Shown one piece after another: positions 1-5,506 of a stretch of DNA of 9,293 nt. The notes below the pieces were generated by a model. The model saw only the letters and a list, made by a program, of their open reading frames with translations. It did no database searches and was not told the DNA's origin. Location of the stretch: positions 1-9,293 of the forward strand of contig JAKBTP010000062.1 in the NCBI GenBank assembly GCA_021844355.1. The letters are read 5' to 3'. How positions within the stretch are numbered: the first letter of the stretch is position 1; each line of letters begins with the position of its first letter. Position numbers and translations under genes: made by a program. Origin of the DNA: a bacterium (GTDB taxonomy: Bacteria; Chloroflexota; Dormibacteria; Aeolococcales; Bog-877).

Positions 1-2
1 CG

Positions 3-215
3 GGCTACAGCACAGAGCTGCTCTGGTATTTCCGGGCCACCGCGCTGAGCCGGATCGAGGAGCCTCATCCCGACCCGGACGAGGTGCTGGAGGCCCGGCT
101 GTTCACGACCGAGGAGATCCTGGAGCTGGCCTACCAGGGGCAGCTTCGGGACGCCAAGACGCTCGCGGGCCTGGCCCTCGCCGGGATCCTGCGGCTGGTG
201 CCCGCGGCCGGGTAG
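3..215 (+). CDS. NUDIX hydrolase, ADP-ribose pyrophosphatase type (C-terminal part)
   Basis: The last 70 codons of a gene that enters from the left edge and stops at TAG 213-215. The residues GYSTELLWYFRATALS, then DPDE, then a late DAKTLAGLALAG segment match the C-terminal half of bacterial ADP-ribose pyrophosphatases: the strand after the Nudix box, the acidic D/E stretch, and the final helix with the common 'G.i.DaKTl' signature. The Nudix box itself lies outside the window, so catalytic residues cannot be checked. Such enzymes hydrolyse ADP-ribose to AMP and ribose 5-phosphate in the cytoplasm. The stop codon is 5 nt before the start of the macro-domain gene, which suggests one operon devoted to ADP-ribose metabolism. 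The subfamily and the substrate are inferred. Confidence 0.8.
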   Translation, partial: GYSTELLWYFRATALSRIEEPHPDPDEVLEARLFTTEEILELAYQGQLRDAKTLAGLALAGILRLVPAAG

Positions 216-220
216 CCGGC

Positions 221-724
221 GTGGCCGAGGTCGAGGTCCTCCTGGGCGACATCACCAGGGTGGAGTGCGACGCCATGGTCAACGCCGCCAACGCCCGGCT
301 TCACCGCGGCGGCGGCGTGGACGGGGCCATCCACCGGGCGGCCGGGCCCGGGCTGCAGGCGGAGCTGGAGGCCAAGTACCCCGAGGGATGTCCGCCGGGT
401 TCCGCGGTGCTTACCGACGGCCATCTGCTTCCCCGCAGGTACGTGGTGCACGCGGTGGGCCCGGTGTGGCGCGCCGGGGGGAGCGCGGAGCCCGAGCGGC
501 TGGCGTCCGCCTACCGAACCGCTCCGGAGCTGGCCGCCGGGGCCGGCTCGCGGGTGGTCGCCGTGCCCCTGATCAGCACCGGAGTCTATGGCTACCCGCT
601 GCTGGAGGCGGCCCGAATCGCGGTGGCCGCGGCCGTCGCGGCGCCGCCTCCGGTGGAGCGTGTGATCCTGGTCGCCTTTCACCGCCAAGCGCACTCCGCA
701 GTGCGCCGCGCCCTTACCGGCTGA
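221..724 (+). CDS. Macro-domain protein (ADP-ribose / O-acetyl-ADP-ribose hydrolase type)
   Basis: A 167-aa protein that is a single macro domain, close to the length of E. coli YmdB. Visible landmarks are GDIT (9-12), VNAANARLHRGGGVDGAIH (20-38) with the conserved Asn21, Asn24 and Asp34, the HAVGP strand (77-81), and the phosphate-binding loop VPLISTGVYGYP (115-126). These are the MacroD/YmdB-type elements that bind ADP-ribose and, in studied members, hydrolyse O-acetyl-ADP-ribose, mono-ADP-ribosyl-protein bonds or ADP-ribose-1''-phosphate. The GTG start 5 nt after the NUDIX stop gives a full-length domain; there is no clear Shine-Dalgarno, so translation is probably coupled to the upstream gene. 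The ARAPELAAG-type region is A/R-rich and slightly shorter than in YmdB. The family call is firm; which of the three reactions it performs cannot be read from the sequence. Confidence 0.92.
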   Translation: MAEVEVLLGDITRVECDAMVNAANARLHRGGGVDGAIHRAAGPGLQAELEAKYPEGCPPGSAVLTDGHLLPRRYVVHAVGPVWRAGGSAEPERLASAYRTAPELAAGAGSRVVAVPLISTGVYGYPLLEAARIAVAAAVAAPPPVERVILVAFHRQAHSAVRRALTG

Positions 725-784
725 ACGCCAGTGAGCCCTCCTGAAGTCGCCCACCCATCAGACCGAAGCGAGCTCCCCGGCACG

Positions 785-800
785 GAGCCGGAGGCGGCTC
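785..800. repeat. Inverted repeat, 6-bp arms, 4-nt loop
   Basis: GAGCCG (785-790) and CGGCTC (795-800) pair perfectly around GAGG. It lies 60 nt after the macro stop codon and has no T-run, so it may be an RNA stem or part of a terminator cluster. Confidence 0.5.
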
Positions 801-833
801 GGCGGGTTGCGGGCGCTGAGATCCCGAGGTGGC

Positions 834-853
834 GCAGGTGCTCTCCCACCTGC
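834..853. terminator. Stem-loop, possible bidirectional terminator
   Basis: GCAGGTG (834-840) and CACCTGC (847-853) form a perfect 7-bp stem with a 6-nt loop (CTCTCC). It is placed between convergent genes, where terminators are expected. There is no U-tract on either strand, as is common in high-G+C bacteria, so function is inferred from position and symmetry. Confidence 0.4.
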
Positions 854-868
854 TGCGGTTGAACCGCC

Positions 869-890
869 GGCGGACTCCTCTCGGTCCGCC
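869..890. terminator. Stem-loop, possible bidirectional terminator
   Basis: GGCGGAC (869-875) and GTCCGCC (884-890) form a perfect 7-bp stem with an 8-nt loop. It begins inside the 10-bp palindrome CCGCCGGCGG (864-873), so alternative pairings compete. It is the third of three consecutive hairpins and has no U-tract. Confidence 0.4.
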
Positions 891-1112
891 TCGGTGACCC
901 CCGCACCACAGGACTGGCTGCCTTATGAACTGCGCCCCGTCCCCCTCGCTAATTTCCACCAATCAAGGGGAGTTGACTCTGCGAAGGCGCCCCACCGGGG
1001 CTCCATGTACCTGGCCAGAGCCACATGCCGAGTGGTAAGCCTGGTCCTGTGAGCCTCTGGAACCGTACATATGCTCCCATGGCACGGCCACCGGTCAGTT
1101 GGTTACGGCCTC

Positions 1113-1832
1113 TCAGCCTTCCTGCGCGACTTGCAGCCTCAGCAGCTCGCAGGCGCGGCGGAAGTCCGGGTCGTCCGCCACGATCAGTGCCCTCTCCAGG
1201 ACTGTGAACGGCATCTCCACGATGGGAGGAGTTGGCTCGAAGATGGCCCAGTTGGTCATGTCATCACCGAGTCTCGACCTGTAGGCAATGCCGGCGAACC
1301 GAGGTCGCCCGTCCGGCGTCGACTGCTCATAGACGTATCGCGAGATCCGCTGGGTCAGCGCTCGTGGCACCCTCAGGCGGATGGCGGCCCCGTCCAGTTC
1401 CTCGACCCCGGCCGCCTCCAGGTCTGAGGTAAGCTCCCCGCCCAGAGCGGTCTGCAGGTGGGCGAGCGACTCATGTGCTCCCACGTCGGCGAACGCCCCG
1501 TGGAGGATCGCCTTGGCCACCAGCCTCTGCCCGGGCCAGGTGGGAGGCACCGTGCCAGGAGGGATCGCTCCTCCGGCTCCTCCTATCCTCTTGAGTTCCT
1601 CCGTCATCACCCCAGAGGCTCGGAACCTGGCCAGAGTCTCCAGGAATGTGCCCAGGCGCTCCGAGCAAGCGTATAGGACTCGATACTGGCCCTGCGGATC
1701 GTCCCATCGGTTGCCGAAGGTGCCTTGCGGGCCCGCTAGTCGCCAGTCAGGCCAGTCCCAGGGGTCGGGCCGGCGGCCGAGCCTGTAAACCGGGACTCCC
1801 GGTTCGACCGCCGCCAGCGTCACCTCCGTCAC
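1113..1832 (-). CDS. RES-domain toxin of a RES-Xre type II toxin-antitoxin system
   Basis: A 239-aa protein with the RES fold landmarks: VYRLGRR (15-21) near the N-terminus, GTFGNRW (37-43), VLYACSE (52-58), Glu65 in FLETLARF, and IAYRSRLGDDMTNWAIFE (182-199) with Ser186. These supply the Arg, Glu and Ser residues that give the family its name. Studied members attack NAD+ (MbcT, a phosphorylase) or ADP-ribosylate PRPP synthetase (ParT), which stops growth. At 239 aa it is longer than compact RES toxins; the extra length is a segment at about 70-145. The GTG start (1830-1832) overlaps the antitoxin stop as GTGA, but GGAGG (1833-1837 on the complement) touches that GTG with no spacing. The in-frame GTG at 1821-1823 lies 9 nt beyond GGAGG and may be the true start, which would remove 3 residues. 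Either way translation is coupled to the antitoxin. The family is secure; the exact chemistry is inferred. Confidence 0.88.
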   Translation of the reverse strand: MTEVTLAAVEPGVPVYRLGRRPDPWDWPDWRLAGPQGTFGNRWDDPQGQYRVLYACSERLGTFLETLARFRASGVMTEELKRIGGAGGAIPPGTVPPTWPGQRLVAKAILHGAFADVGAHESLAHLQTALGGELTSDLEAAGVEELDGAAIRLRVPRALTQRISRYVYEQSTPDGRPRFAGIAYRSRLGDDMTNWAIFEPTPPIVEMPFTVLERALIVADDPDFRRACELLRLQVAQEG

Positions 1833-2224
1833 CCTCCGATCAGAAAGGCGCGCGCCGCCTCCAGTAGCTGCGGGCCAACTTCGCTAACGTCCCCCTCACG
1901 CAGTAGCTGCGCCGGCACTCGGTCGTCCAGCTGCGGGTTCACTCCCTGGAACCAAGCCTGCACCACCTCGGGCGGGTCGCCACAATCACTGAGCATGGCT
2001 GCCACCTGTAGCCCCAAGCGCAGACGCGGCGCTACCTGAAGGCCGCGGATCTCGCGCTCTTTGGCCCCCCACTCGCGCACCGCCCGAGTCTCGGCGACTC
2101 CGGCGATGTACGCAACAAGTCGCTCCCCCAGCACCGCGCTCAACTCCTTCACGACCTCAGCCGTCGGCAACCTGATCGCCTTGCCGTGGGCTGCAAGGTC
2201 GGGCCGCCCTCCTGCCACGCTCAA
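1829..2224 (-). CDS. Xre/MbcA/ParS-like antitoxin (DUF2384-type)
   Basis: A 131-aa protein encoded directly upstream of the RES toxin. Residues 20-56 (PTAEVVKELSAVLGERLVAY and on to VREWG) look like the Xre-like helix-turn-helix found in this antitoxin family. Residues 84-131, with VVQAWFQGVNPQLDDRVP then AQLLREGD, match the C-terminal Xre-MbcA-ParS toxin-binding domain, which in solved complexes blocks the RES active site. It should bind and neutralise the toxin and, through its DNA-binding half, repress its own operon. The start is TTG (2222-2224), chosen because AGGAGG (2231-2236 on the complement) sits 7 nt upstream; a GTG two codons later is less well spaced. It overlaps the toxin by 4 nt. 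Repeats at 2252-2345 are candidate operators. The pairing with a RES toxin makes the call firm although the individual domains are divergent. Confidence 0.87.
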   Translation of the reverse strand: MSVAGGRPDLAAHGKAIRLPTAEVVKELSAVLGERLVAYIAGVAETRAVREWGAKEREIRGLQVAPRLRLGLQVAAMLSDCGDPPEVVQAWFQGVNPQLDDRVPAQLLREGDVSEVGPQLLEAARAFLIGG

Positions 2225-2297
2225 TGTGGCACCTCCTACTCAGCCAGTTGGCGTCACTACCCCCGCCACTCCAATCACCAGCTAATGACTAGCTTAT

Positions 2298-2317
2298 GCC
2301 TCCGGTATTACGGAGGC
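2298..2317. repeat. Perfect inverted repeat (7-bp arms, 6-nt loop)
   Basis: GCCTCCG (2298-2304) and CGGAGGC (2311-2317) flank GTATTA. It is the strongest symmetric element near the toxin-antitoxin operon and marks the border with the mobile-element remnants to the right. It could be an operator, a terminator for transcripts entering from the right, or an end of the element. Confidence 0.6.
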
Positions 2318-2327
2318 GTTACTGTCG

Positions 2328-2345
2328 CGTCACAAGCCCGTCACA
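2328..2345. repeat. Tandem direct repeat CGTCACA, 11-nt period
   Basis: Two exact 7-bp copies (2328-2334, 2339-2345) start 11 nt apart, so they face the same side of the helix; a 6-bp copy occurs at 2252-2257. The spacing suits protein binding, for example by the adjacent antitoxin. Confidence 0.45.
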
Positions 2346-2356
2346 GGCACTTGCAG

Positions 2357-2778
2357 AGTCGGTCTGTCGAGCAGGCCGTCTCAGCCTGCCGGGCCCGCCA
2401 CGGCAGGGACCCTACCGACGAGGGGGTGAGAGGGCTCGTCGTCCGCTCCCGCTCCCCCAAGACCGCCGTCTCCGAGGACGCCTTCCAGGCCTGGCGGGAG
2501 AGGGCGAAGAACGCCGGCGCCGACCCCAGGAGCTGGGATCCGCAGCCAAGCCCCCTCCCCCAGACCCATGGGCGGAGGCCGTGAACGCTGTGGTCCAGGA
2601 GCTGACCGACCCGCAGAGCCCCCGCCGCAGCGCCCAGGCCTCCGCCCCGCTCGACACCCGAACCCAGCGGACGGCTGTGGCCGAGGGCGCCCATGGCAGC
2701 GTCCCCGGCGCCGACGACGATTCCCTCGGGGAAGCCGTCACCGCTGACCCGGCACTGGTCCATCTCACGGGCGGCTGA
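2357..2778 (+). pseudogene. Frameshifted internal fragment of a MobF-type relaxase (TraA/TrwC-like)
   Basis: Two adjacent reading frames look like one broken coding region. The first (2357 to about 2540) reads SVEQAVSACRARHGRDPTDE, then RSPKTAVSEDAFQAWRERAK. This resembles the segment after the relaxase domain of actinobacterial MobF proteins (helical 'F/RArhGR.Pt' motif followed by 'K....e....WR..A'). From about 2560 the following frame reads WAEAVNAVVQELTDP, then TAVAEGAHG, then DSLGEAVTADPALVHLTGG. This fits the next section, which in intact proteins precedes the helicase Walker motifs ('V...LT...S.F.rrdl..AVAeg...l.....LadP.VV.Ltg'). The N-terminal catalytic Tyr/His region and the helicase are absent, and a shift of frame lies near 2540-2565. 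This is decayed conjugation machinery and not expected to be functional. Recognition rests on motif spacing, so confidence is moderate. Confidence 0.55.
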
Positions 2779-2977
2779 AGTGGATCGCGGAGCCAAGGTG
2801 GTGAGCGTATTCCCCAACTCCGCAGCCGTGCTGAGGCTGGCCACTGCGGTGCTCCAGGAACAGCGCGTCGAGTGGCAGGACGGGCGCCGGTACTTCCCCC
2901 GGACCTCCCTGGCTCAGCTGTTCGGAGAAGAGCCTCCAGCCCTCAGCAATCCACTCACCGCGGGTCGGGCCGCATGA
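2778..2977 (+). mobile_element. IS256/Mutator-family transposase, C-terminal remnant
   Basis: From about 2780 to the TGA at 2975-2977 the frame reads EVDRGAKVVSVFPNSAAV, then LRLATAVLQEQRVEW, then GRRYFPRTSLAQLF. This is the hallmark C-terminus of IS256-family transposases: the 'VvgvFPN..s.lRL..avL.E...eW..GrrYf' block. The DDE catalytic residues lie upstream in intact proteins and are missing here, so only about the last 65 residues survive. It starts within a few bases of the end of the relaxase-like frame, so the two were joined by a deletion or by one-sided insertion. The inverted terminal repeats cannot be recognised because the left end is lost. Confidence 0.75.
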
Positions 2978-3444
2978 TGTCGTGCCTTCTCTCCTTCACC
3001 ACAAGTTCCACCACCTCCCGGGAATCGACTGGTGGGCAACCACGGCCGCGGGTCCAGCTGATCGCCGCCCCCTTCTGGCGGCGGCCCTCAACTCGGCCTC
3101 TTCGGTACTGGCGACTCGGCGCCCCACCTCCCGCTGAGGGACCAGGGCGCGGTCAGCCTCCTCGGCTGCTTACGGGCGCGGGCTGGCCGCTCCTGGTTTC
3201 CCATCTCAGCACGGGCCACGTTTCCCGGGCGCGGCGGGAGTGCCGACTCGGGGAGCCACCAGCATTGGCGCGGGCGGAAGGTGCCCGGATGACCCTGACG
3301 GCCCCCGCGCGGGGCGGGGCGGAAGTGGCCGCCAAATGGCCCCCACGGTGCGCGTGGCGACCCCACCCGTCCGCCCGTGTCCCGAGCGAGAGAGCGCTGC
3401 CGGCCCCAAATGGAAGGTTCCCGCGGCTCGCGCCGCAACTCCGC
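2978..3444. other. Non-coding stretch downstream of the transposase remnant
   Basis: This 467-bp stretch has no recognisable gene; the open frames present are low-complexity Arg/Pro/Gly-rich. It probably contains what is left of the insertion sequence's right end and flanking element DNA. Visible symmetry: CGCCGCC (3063-3069) with GGCGGCG (3077-3083), and GCCCC-5 nt-GGGGC (3301-3315). It lies downstream of the minus-strand DUF1697 gene, so one of these may terminate that transcript. Confidence 0.5.
3063..3083. repeat. Inverted repeat, 7-bp arms, 7-nt loop
   Basis: CGCCGCC and GGCGGCG pair perfectly around CCCTTCT. It lies 86 nt past the transposase remnant's stop codon and could be its terminator or part of the insertion-sequence end. 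Confidence 0.45.
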
Positions 3445-4014
3445 CTAACTGGCTGTTGGCGCTCCCGCCAGCTCGGCGAGGCGGGTGACGGTGGCCCAGT
3501 TGCGGGTGGTGGCCCGGACCCCCAGCCGCCGCTCCAGGAAGGCGTTGGAGAGCCGGCTGTCGCTGTAGCGCCCGGAGCAACCGAGATACACCTCCCGCCC
3601 CACCACAAGGAACCTGTCCGGTGCCCCCGTGAGGGGGTCGAGGCCGGCGAGGCGGCTGGGGTCCGGCGGCTCCGCCAGGAAGGTCACATGCCAGCCCTGG
3701 GGATCTCCCCCCAGGGGGTTGGTGCGGGCCAACGCGGCCATCTCGTCGGCCGACCGGACCATCACGTCCACCAGGTCCAGCCCCAGCTCCCGGAGGCGGG
3801 AGGTGAGCTCCCGGGCGACCTCATCCTCGCTCGGCCGGGCCGGGACGAAGACCAGATTGCCGCTCTGGAGGTGGGTGACCACCTCGTGGTGTCCGAGCCC
3901 GGTGGCGAGATCCGCCAGGACCCGCATGGAGAGGCGGTTGCGCCCCCCCACGTTGATGGCCCGCAGCATCGCCACGAACCGGGCACGGCCCGCGGGCGGG
4001 GACGGTACGCTCAT
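3445..4014 (-). CDS. DUF1697 family protein
   Basis: A 189-aa cytosolic protein matching the DUF1697 family over its full length. It shows FVAMLRAINVGGRNRLSM (13-30), the family's opening motif, then THLQSGNLVF (47-56), the central WHVTFL (108-113), YLGCSGRYSDSRLSN (143-157) and the closing ATTRNWATVTRLAEL (168-182). No biochemical role is established for the family, and none is claimed here. The ATG at 4012-4014 has no Shine-Dalgarno; an ATG at codon 16 is internal to the conserved start and therefore less likely. It is divergent from the YjbQ-like gene, the two starts being 65 nt apart, so both may use one short promoter region. Confidence 0.9.
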   Translation of the reverse strand: MSVPSPPAGRARFVAMLRAINVGGRNRLSMRVLADLATGLGHHEVVTHLQSGNLVFVPARPSEDEVARELTSRLRELGLDLVDVMVRSADEMAALARTNPLGGDPQGWHVTFLAEPPDPSRLAGLDPLTGAPDRFLVVGREVYLGCSGRYSDSRLSNAFLERRLGVRATTRNWATVTRLAELAGAPTAS

Positions 4015-4079
4015 GAGGGTCCGGCCCCCGAGTGAGGCGCGCGCCCCACGTTCAAGGATGGCCCGAGAGGAGAGTGGTG

Positions 4080-4484
4080 GTGGATACCCTGGAGCTGGTC
4101 CTGGACACGAGCGGGGGCAGCATATCCGACCTCACGGGGGAGCTGCGTCGCTTCTGCCGGGGACGGCGGGACGGCCTGGTGAACGCCTTCTGTCCCCACA
4201 CCACCGCCGCGCTGGTGCTGATGGAGACGGGCGCCGGGAGCGACCAGGACCTGCTCGACTGGCTCCGGGACCACCTGCCCCGTGACGCTCGCTACCGCCA
4301 CCGGCACGGGTCCGGCGGCCACGGCGCCGACCACCTCCTCCCGGCGCTCCTCGGCTCCTCGGTCACCGTTCCGGTCGTGAGCGGGGAGCCGCTGCTCGGC
4401 ACCTGGCAGTCGCTGCTGCTCGTGGACACCAACTCGGACAACAACCGCCGCCGGGTGCGGCTCTCTTTCCTGCCGACGGCCTGA
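4080..4484 (+). CDS. YjbQ/UPF0047 family protein
   Basis: A 134-aa protein with the whole UPF0047 signature: GLVNAFCPHTTAALVLMET (32-50), DQDLLDWL (55-62), YRHRHG with GHGADHLL (72-87), a GSSVTVPV strand (92-99), and GEPLLGTWQSLLLVD (102-116). E. coli YjbQ has a similar length. This fold has weak thiamine-phosphate synthase activity in tested members, but the true role is unsettled. His40 and the later His residues (His74, His76, His81, His85) are the likely metal or substrate contacts. The GTG at 4080 is chosen because AGAGGAG (4066-4072) lies 7 nt upstream and the family usually starts here. GTGs at 4074 and 4077 are possible, and an in-frame GTG at 4032 would add 16 residues of unconserved sequence. 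It ends 32 nt before the ABC transporter gene. Confidence 0.88.
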   Translation: MDTLELVLDTSGGSISDLTGELRRFCRGRRDGLVNAFCPHTTAALVLMETGAGSDQDLLDWLRDHLPRDARYRHRHGSGGHGADHLLPALLGSSVTVPVVSGEPLLGTWQSLLLVDTNSDNNRRRVRLSFLPTA

Positions 4485-4504
4485 GTCGCGCTCGCCCCAA
4501 GCCG

Positions 4505-4510
4505 TATCCT
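4505..4510 (+). promoter_or_regulatory. Putative -10 box for a leaderless ABC ATPase transcript
   Basis: TATCCT (4505-4510) fits TANNNT and ends 6 nt before the ATG at 4517. No Shine-Dalgarno is seen before that ATG. This is the arrangement of leaderless genes in actinobacteria, where transcription starts at the A of the start codon. No clear -35 is visible. Confidence 0.5.
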
Positions 4511-4516
4511 GCCGCC

Positions 4517-5506
4517 ATGGACCGACCGGCCCCGGGGGTGGGCGGAGGCGGGGCGGAGCCGCCGGCGCGCGATGGGCCGGCGCTCCGGGTCTCGGGGCTG
4601 ACCAAGCGCTTCGGGGATCGCGCGGCCTTCGAGGACGTCTCCTTCGAGGTGGCTCGAGGCGAGGTCTTCGGGTTCCTCGGGCCCAACGGGGCGGGGAAGA
4701 CCACCACGGTCCGGACGCTGGGGACCCTGCTCGCACCCACCTCGGGTTCGGCGGAGGTGGCCGGCATCCCCCTCTCCGCCCAGAACGGGGAGGCGATCCG
4801 GCGGCGGATCTCGGTCATGCCGGAGAACCCCGGGCTCTACCTCCGGCTCACCGTGCGGGAGAACCTGGAGCTCTTCGCCGCCCTGTACGGCCTGCGTGCG
4901 CCGACGGTGCGCATCGAAAGCGCGCTGGACGCCGTCGGGCTGGCTGACCGCTCCGAGGACCGCTGTGGGCGGCTCTCGAAGGGGCTGCGGCAGCGGGTCG
5001 GACTGGCCCGGGCCCTTCTGAACGACCCCGAGGTCATGTTCTTGGACGAGCCCACCTCGGGACTGGACCCGGTGGCGGCCCGGGAGGTCCACGAGCTGAT
5101 CAATGGGTGGCGCCAGCGCGGGGTCACCGTCTTCCTCACCACCCACCGGCTGGAGGAGGCTGAGCGGCTCTGCGACCGGGTGGCGATCCTCAACACCCGC
5201 CTCCGCAGCGTGGGGAGGCCCAAGGACCTTCGGTCGAGGCTCTTCGGTGGCTCGCTGGTGGTGGAGACGGCCGCGCCGCTGCCCGACCCCGGCGCCGTGT
5301 TCGGCCGGGTCACGGCGGTGAAGGAGTGGAGTGAGGGGGACCACGGCGACTACCTGCTCAGCGTCTCGGACCCGCGCCAGGCAGCACCCGACGTGGCCCG
5401 CGCGGTGGTGGCCGCCGGAGCCGACCTGGTCTCCCTGTCGGAGTCGCAGCACTCCCTGGAGGACGTGTACCTGCAGCTCATCGACGACGGTTCGGCGCCG
5501 CAATGA
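4517..5506 (+). CDS. ABC-2 type exporter, ATP-binding protein
   Basis: A 329-aa cytoplasmic ATPase. A Gly/Pro-rich N-terminal tail of about 20 residues precedes the nucleotide-binding domain. That domain has Walker A GPNGAGKTT (55-63), a Q-loop position occupied by Glu103 (MPENPGLY), the signature LSKGLRQR (153-160), Walker B VMFLDEP (173-179) with catalytic Glu178, SGLDP D-loop (181-185) and the switch His210 (TTHRLEEAE). The C-terminal extension of about 100 residues is typical of the DrrA/NatA/CcmA-like branch that works with a separate ABC-2 permease. It powers export by the permease encoded next, whose ATG overlaps its stop codon as ATGA. Substrate cannot be read; drug, Na+ or lipid export are all known for relatives. 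The ATG at 4517 has no ribosome-binding site and a -10 box just upstream, consistent with leaderless initiation. Confidence 0.95.
   Translation: MDRPAPGVGGGGAEPPARDGPALRVSGLTKRFGDRAAFEDVSFEVARGEVFGFLGPNGAGKTTTVRTLGTLLAPTSGSAEVAGIPLSAQNGEAIRRRISVMPENPGLYLRLTVRENLELFAALYGLRAPTVRIESALDAVGLADRSEDRCGRLSKGLRQRVGLARALLNDPEVMFLDEPTSGLDPVAAREVHELINGWRQRGVTVFLTTHRLEEAERLCDRVAILNTRLRSVGRPKDLRSRLFGGSLVVETAAPLPDPGAVFGRVTAVKEWSEGDHGDYLLSVSDPRQAAPDVARAVVAAGADLVSLSESQHSLEDVYLQLIDDGSAPQ

Larger units (their letters stand above)
725..1112. other. Intergenic stretch between convergent genes, with three hairpins
   Basis: No credible gene is seen in 388 bp: the open frames here have no recognisable domain and are proline/arginine-rich. 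It separates the macro gene (plus) from the RES toxin (minus), which converge on it. Three perfect inverted repeats follow one another in its first half (785-800, 834-853, 869-890; listed separately). The second half (about 900-1112) shows nothing I can name. Confidence 0.6.
2252..2345 (-). promoter_or_regulatory. Putative promoter/operator region of the antitoxin-toxin operon
   Basis: This stretch upstream of the antitoxin is more A+T-rich than its surroundings and dense in repeats. It contains the inverted repeat AGCTA-5 nt-TAGCT (2280-2294), the perfect hairpin GCCTCCG-6 nt-CGGAGGC (2298-2317), and direct repeats CGTCACA at 2328-2334 and 2339-2345 (11-nt period, one helical turn), with a third partial copy CGTCAC at 2252-2257. 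On the minus strand, boxes such as TAATAC (2306-2311) and TAAGCT (2291-2296) could serve as a -10, but no -35 is convincing. Autoregulation by the antitoxin is usual for this family; which repeat it would bind is inferred. Confidence 0.5.

Noticed and set aside
131..754. A minus-strand open frame opposite the macro gene
   Set aside because: The plus-strand macro domain is complete and unmistakable; the antisense frame has no known motif.
1795..1825. A GGTTCGACC motif recalling a tRNA T-arm
   Set aside because: It lies inside the toxin coding region and no acceptor stem, D-arm or anticodon arm can be drawn around it.
2225..3444. A CRISPR array
   Set aside because: The repeats seen are short (5-7 bp) and too few; there is no regular repeat-spacer pattern.
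2872..4035. A long plus-strand open frame (387 codons) across the scar and opposite the DUF1697 gene
   Set aside because: It lies antisense to a well-conserved protein and its own translation is Arg/Pro/Gly-rich with no motif; open frames of this length arise by chance in high-G+C DNA.
4292..5503. A minus-strand open frame of about 400 codons under the ABC ATPase gene
   Set aside because: It mirrors the codon pattern of the plus-strand ATPase, which carries every ABC motif; the antisense product has His/Arg/Gln-rich low complexity.
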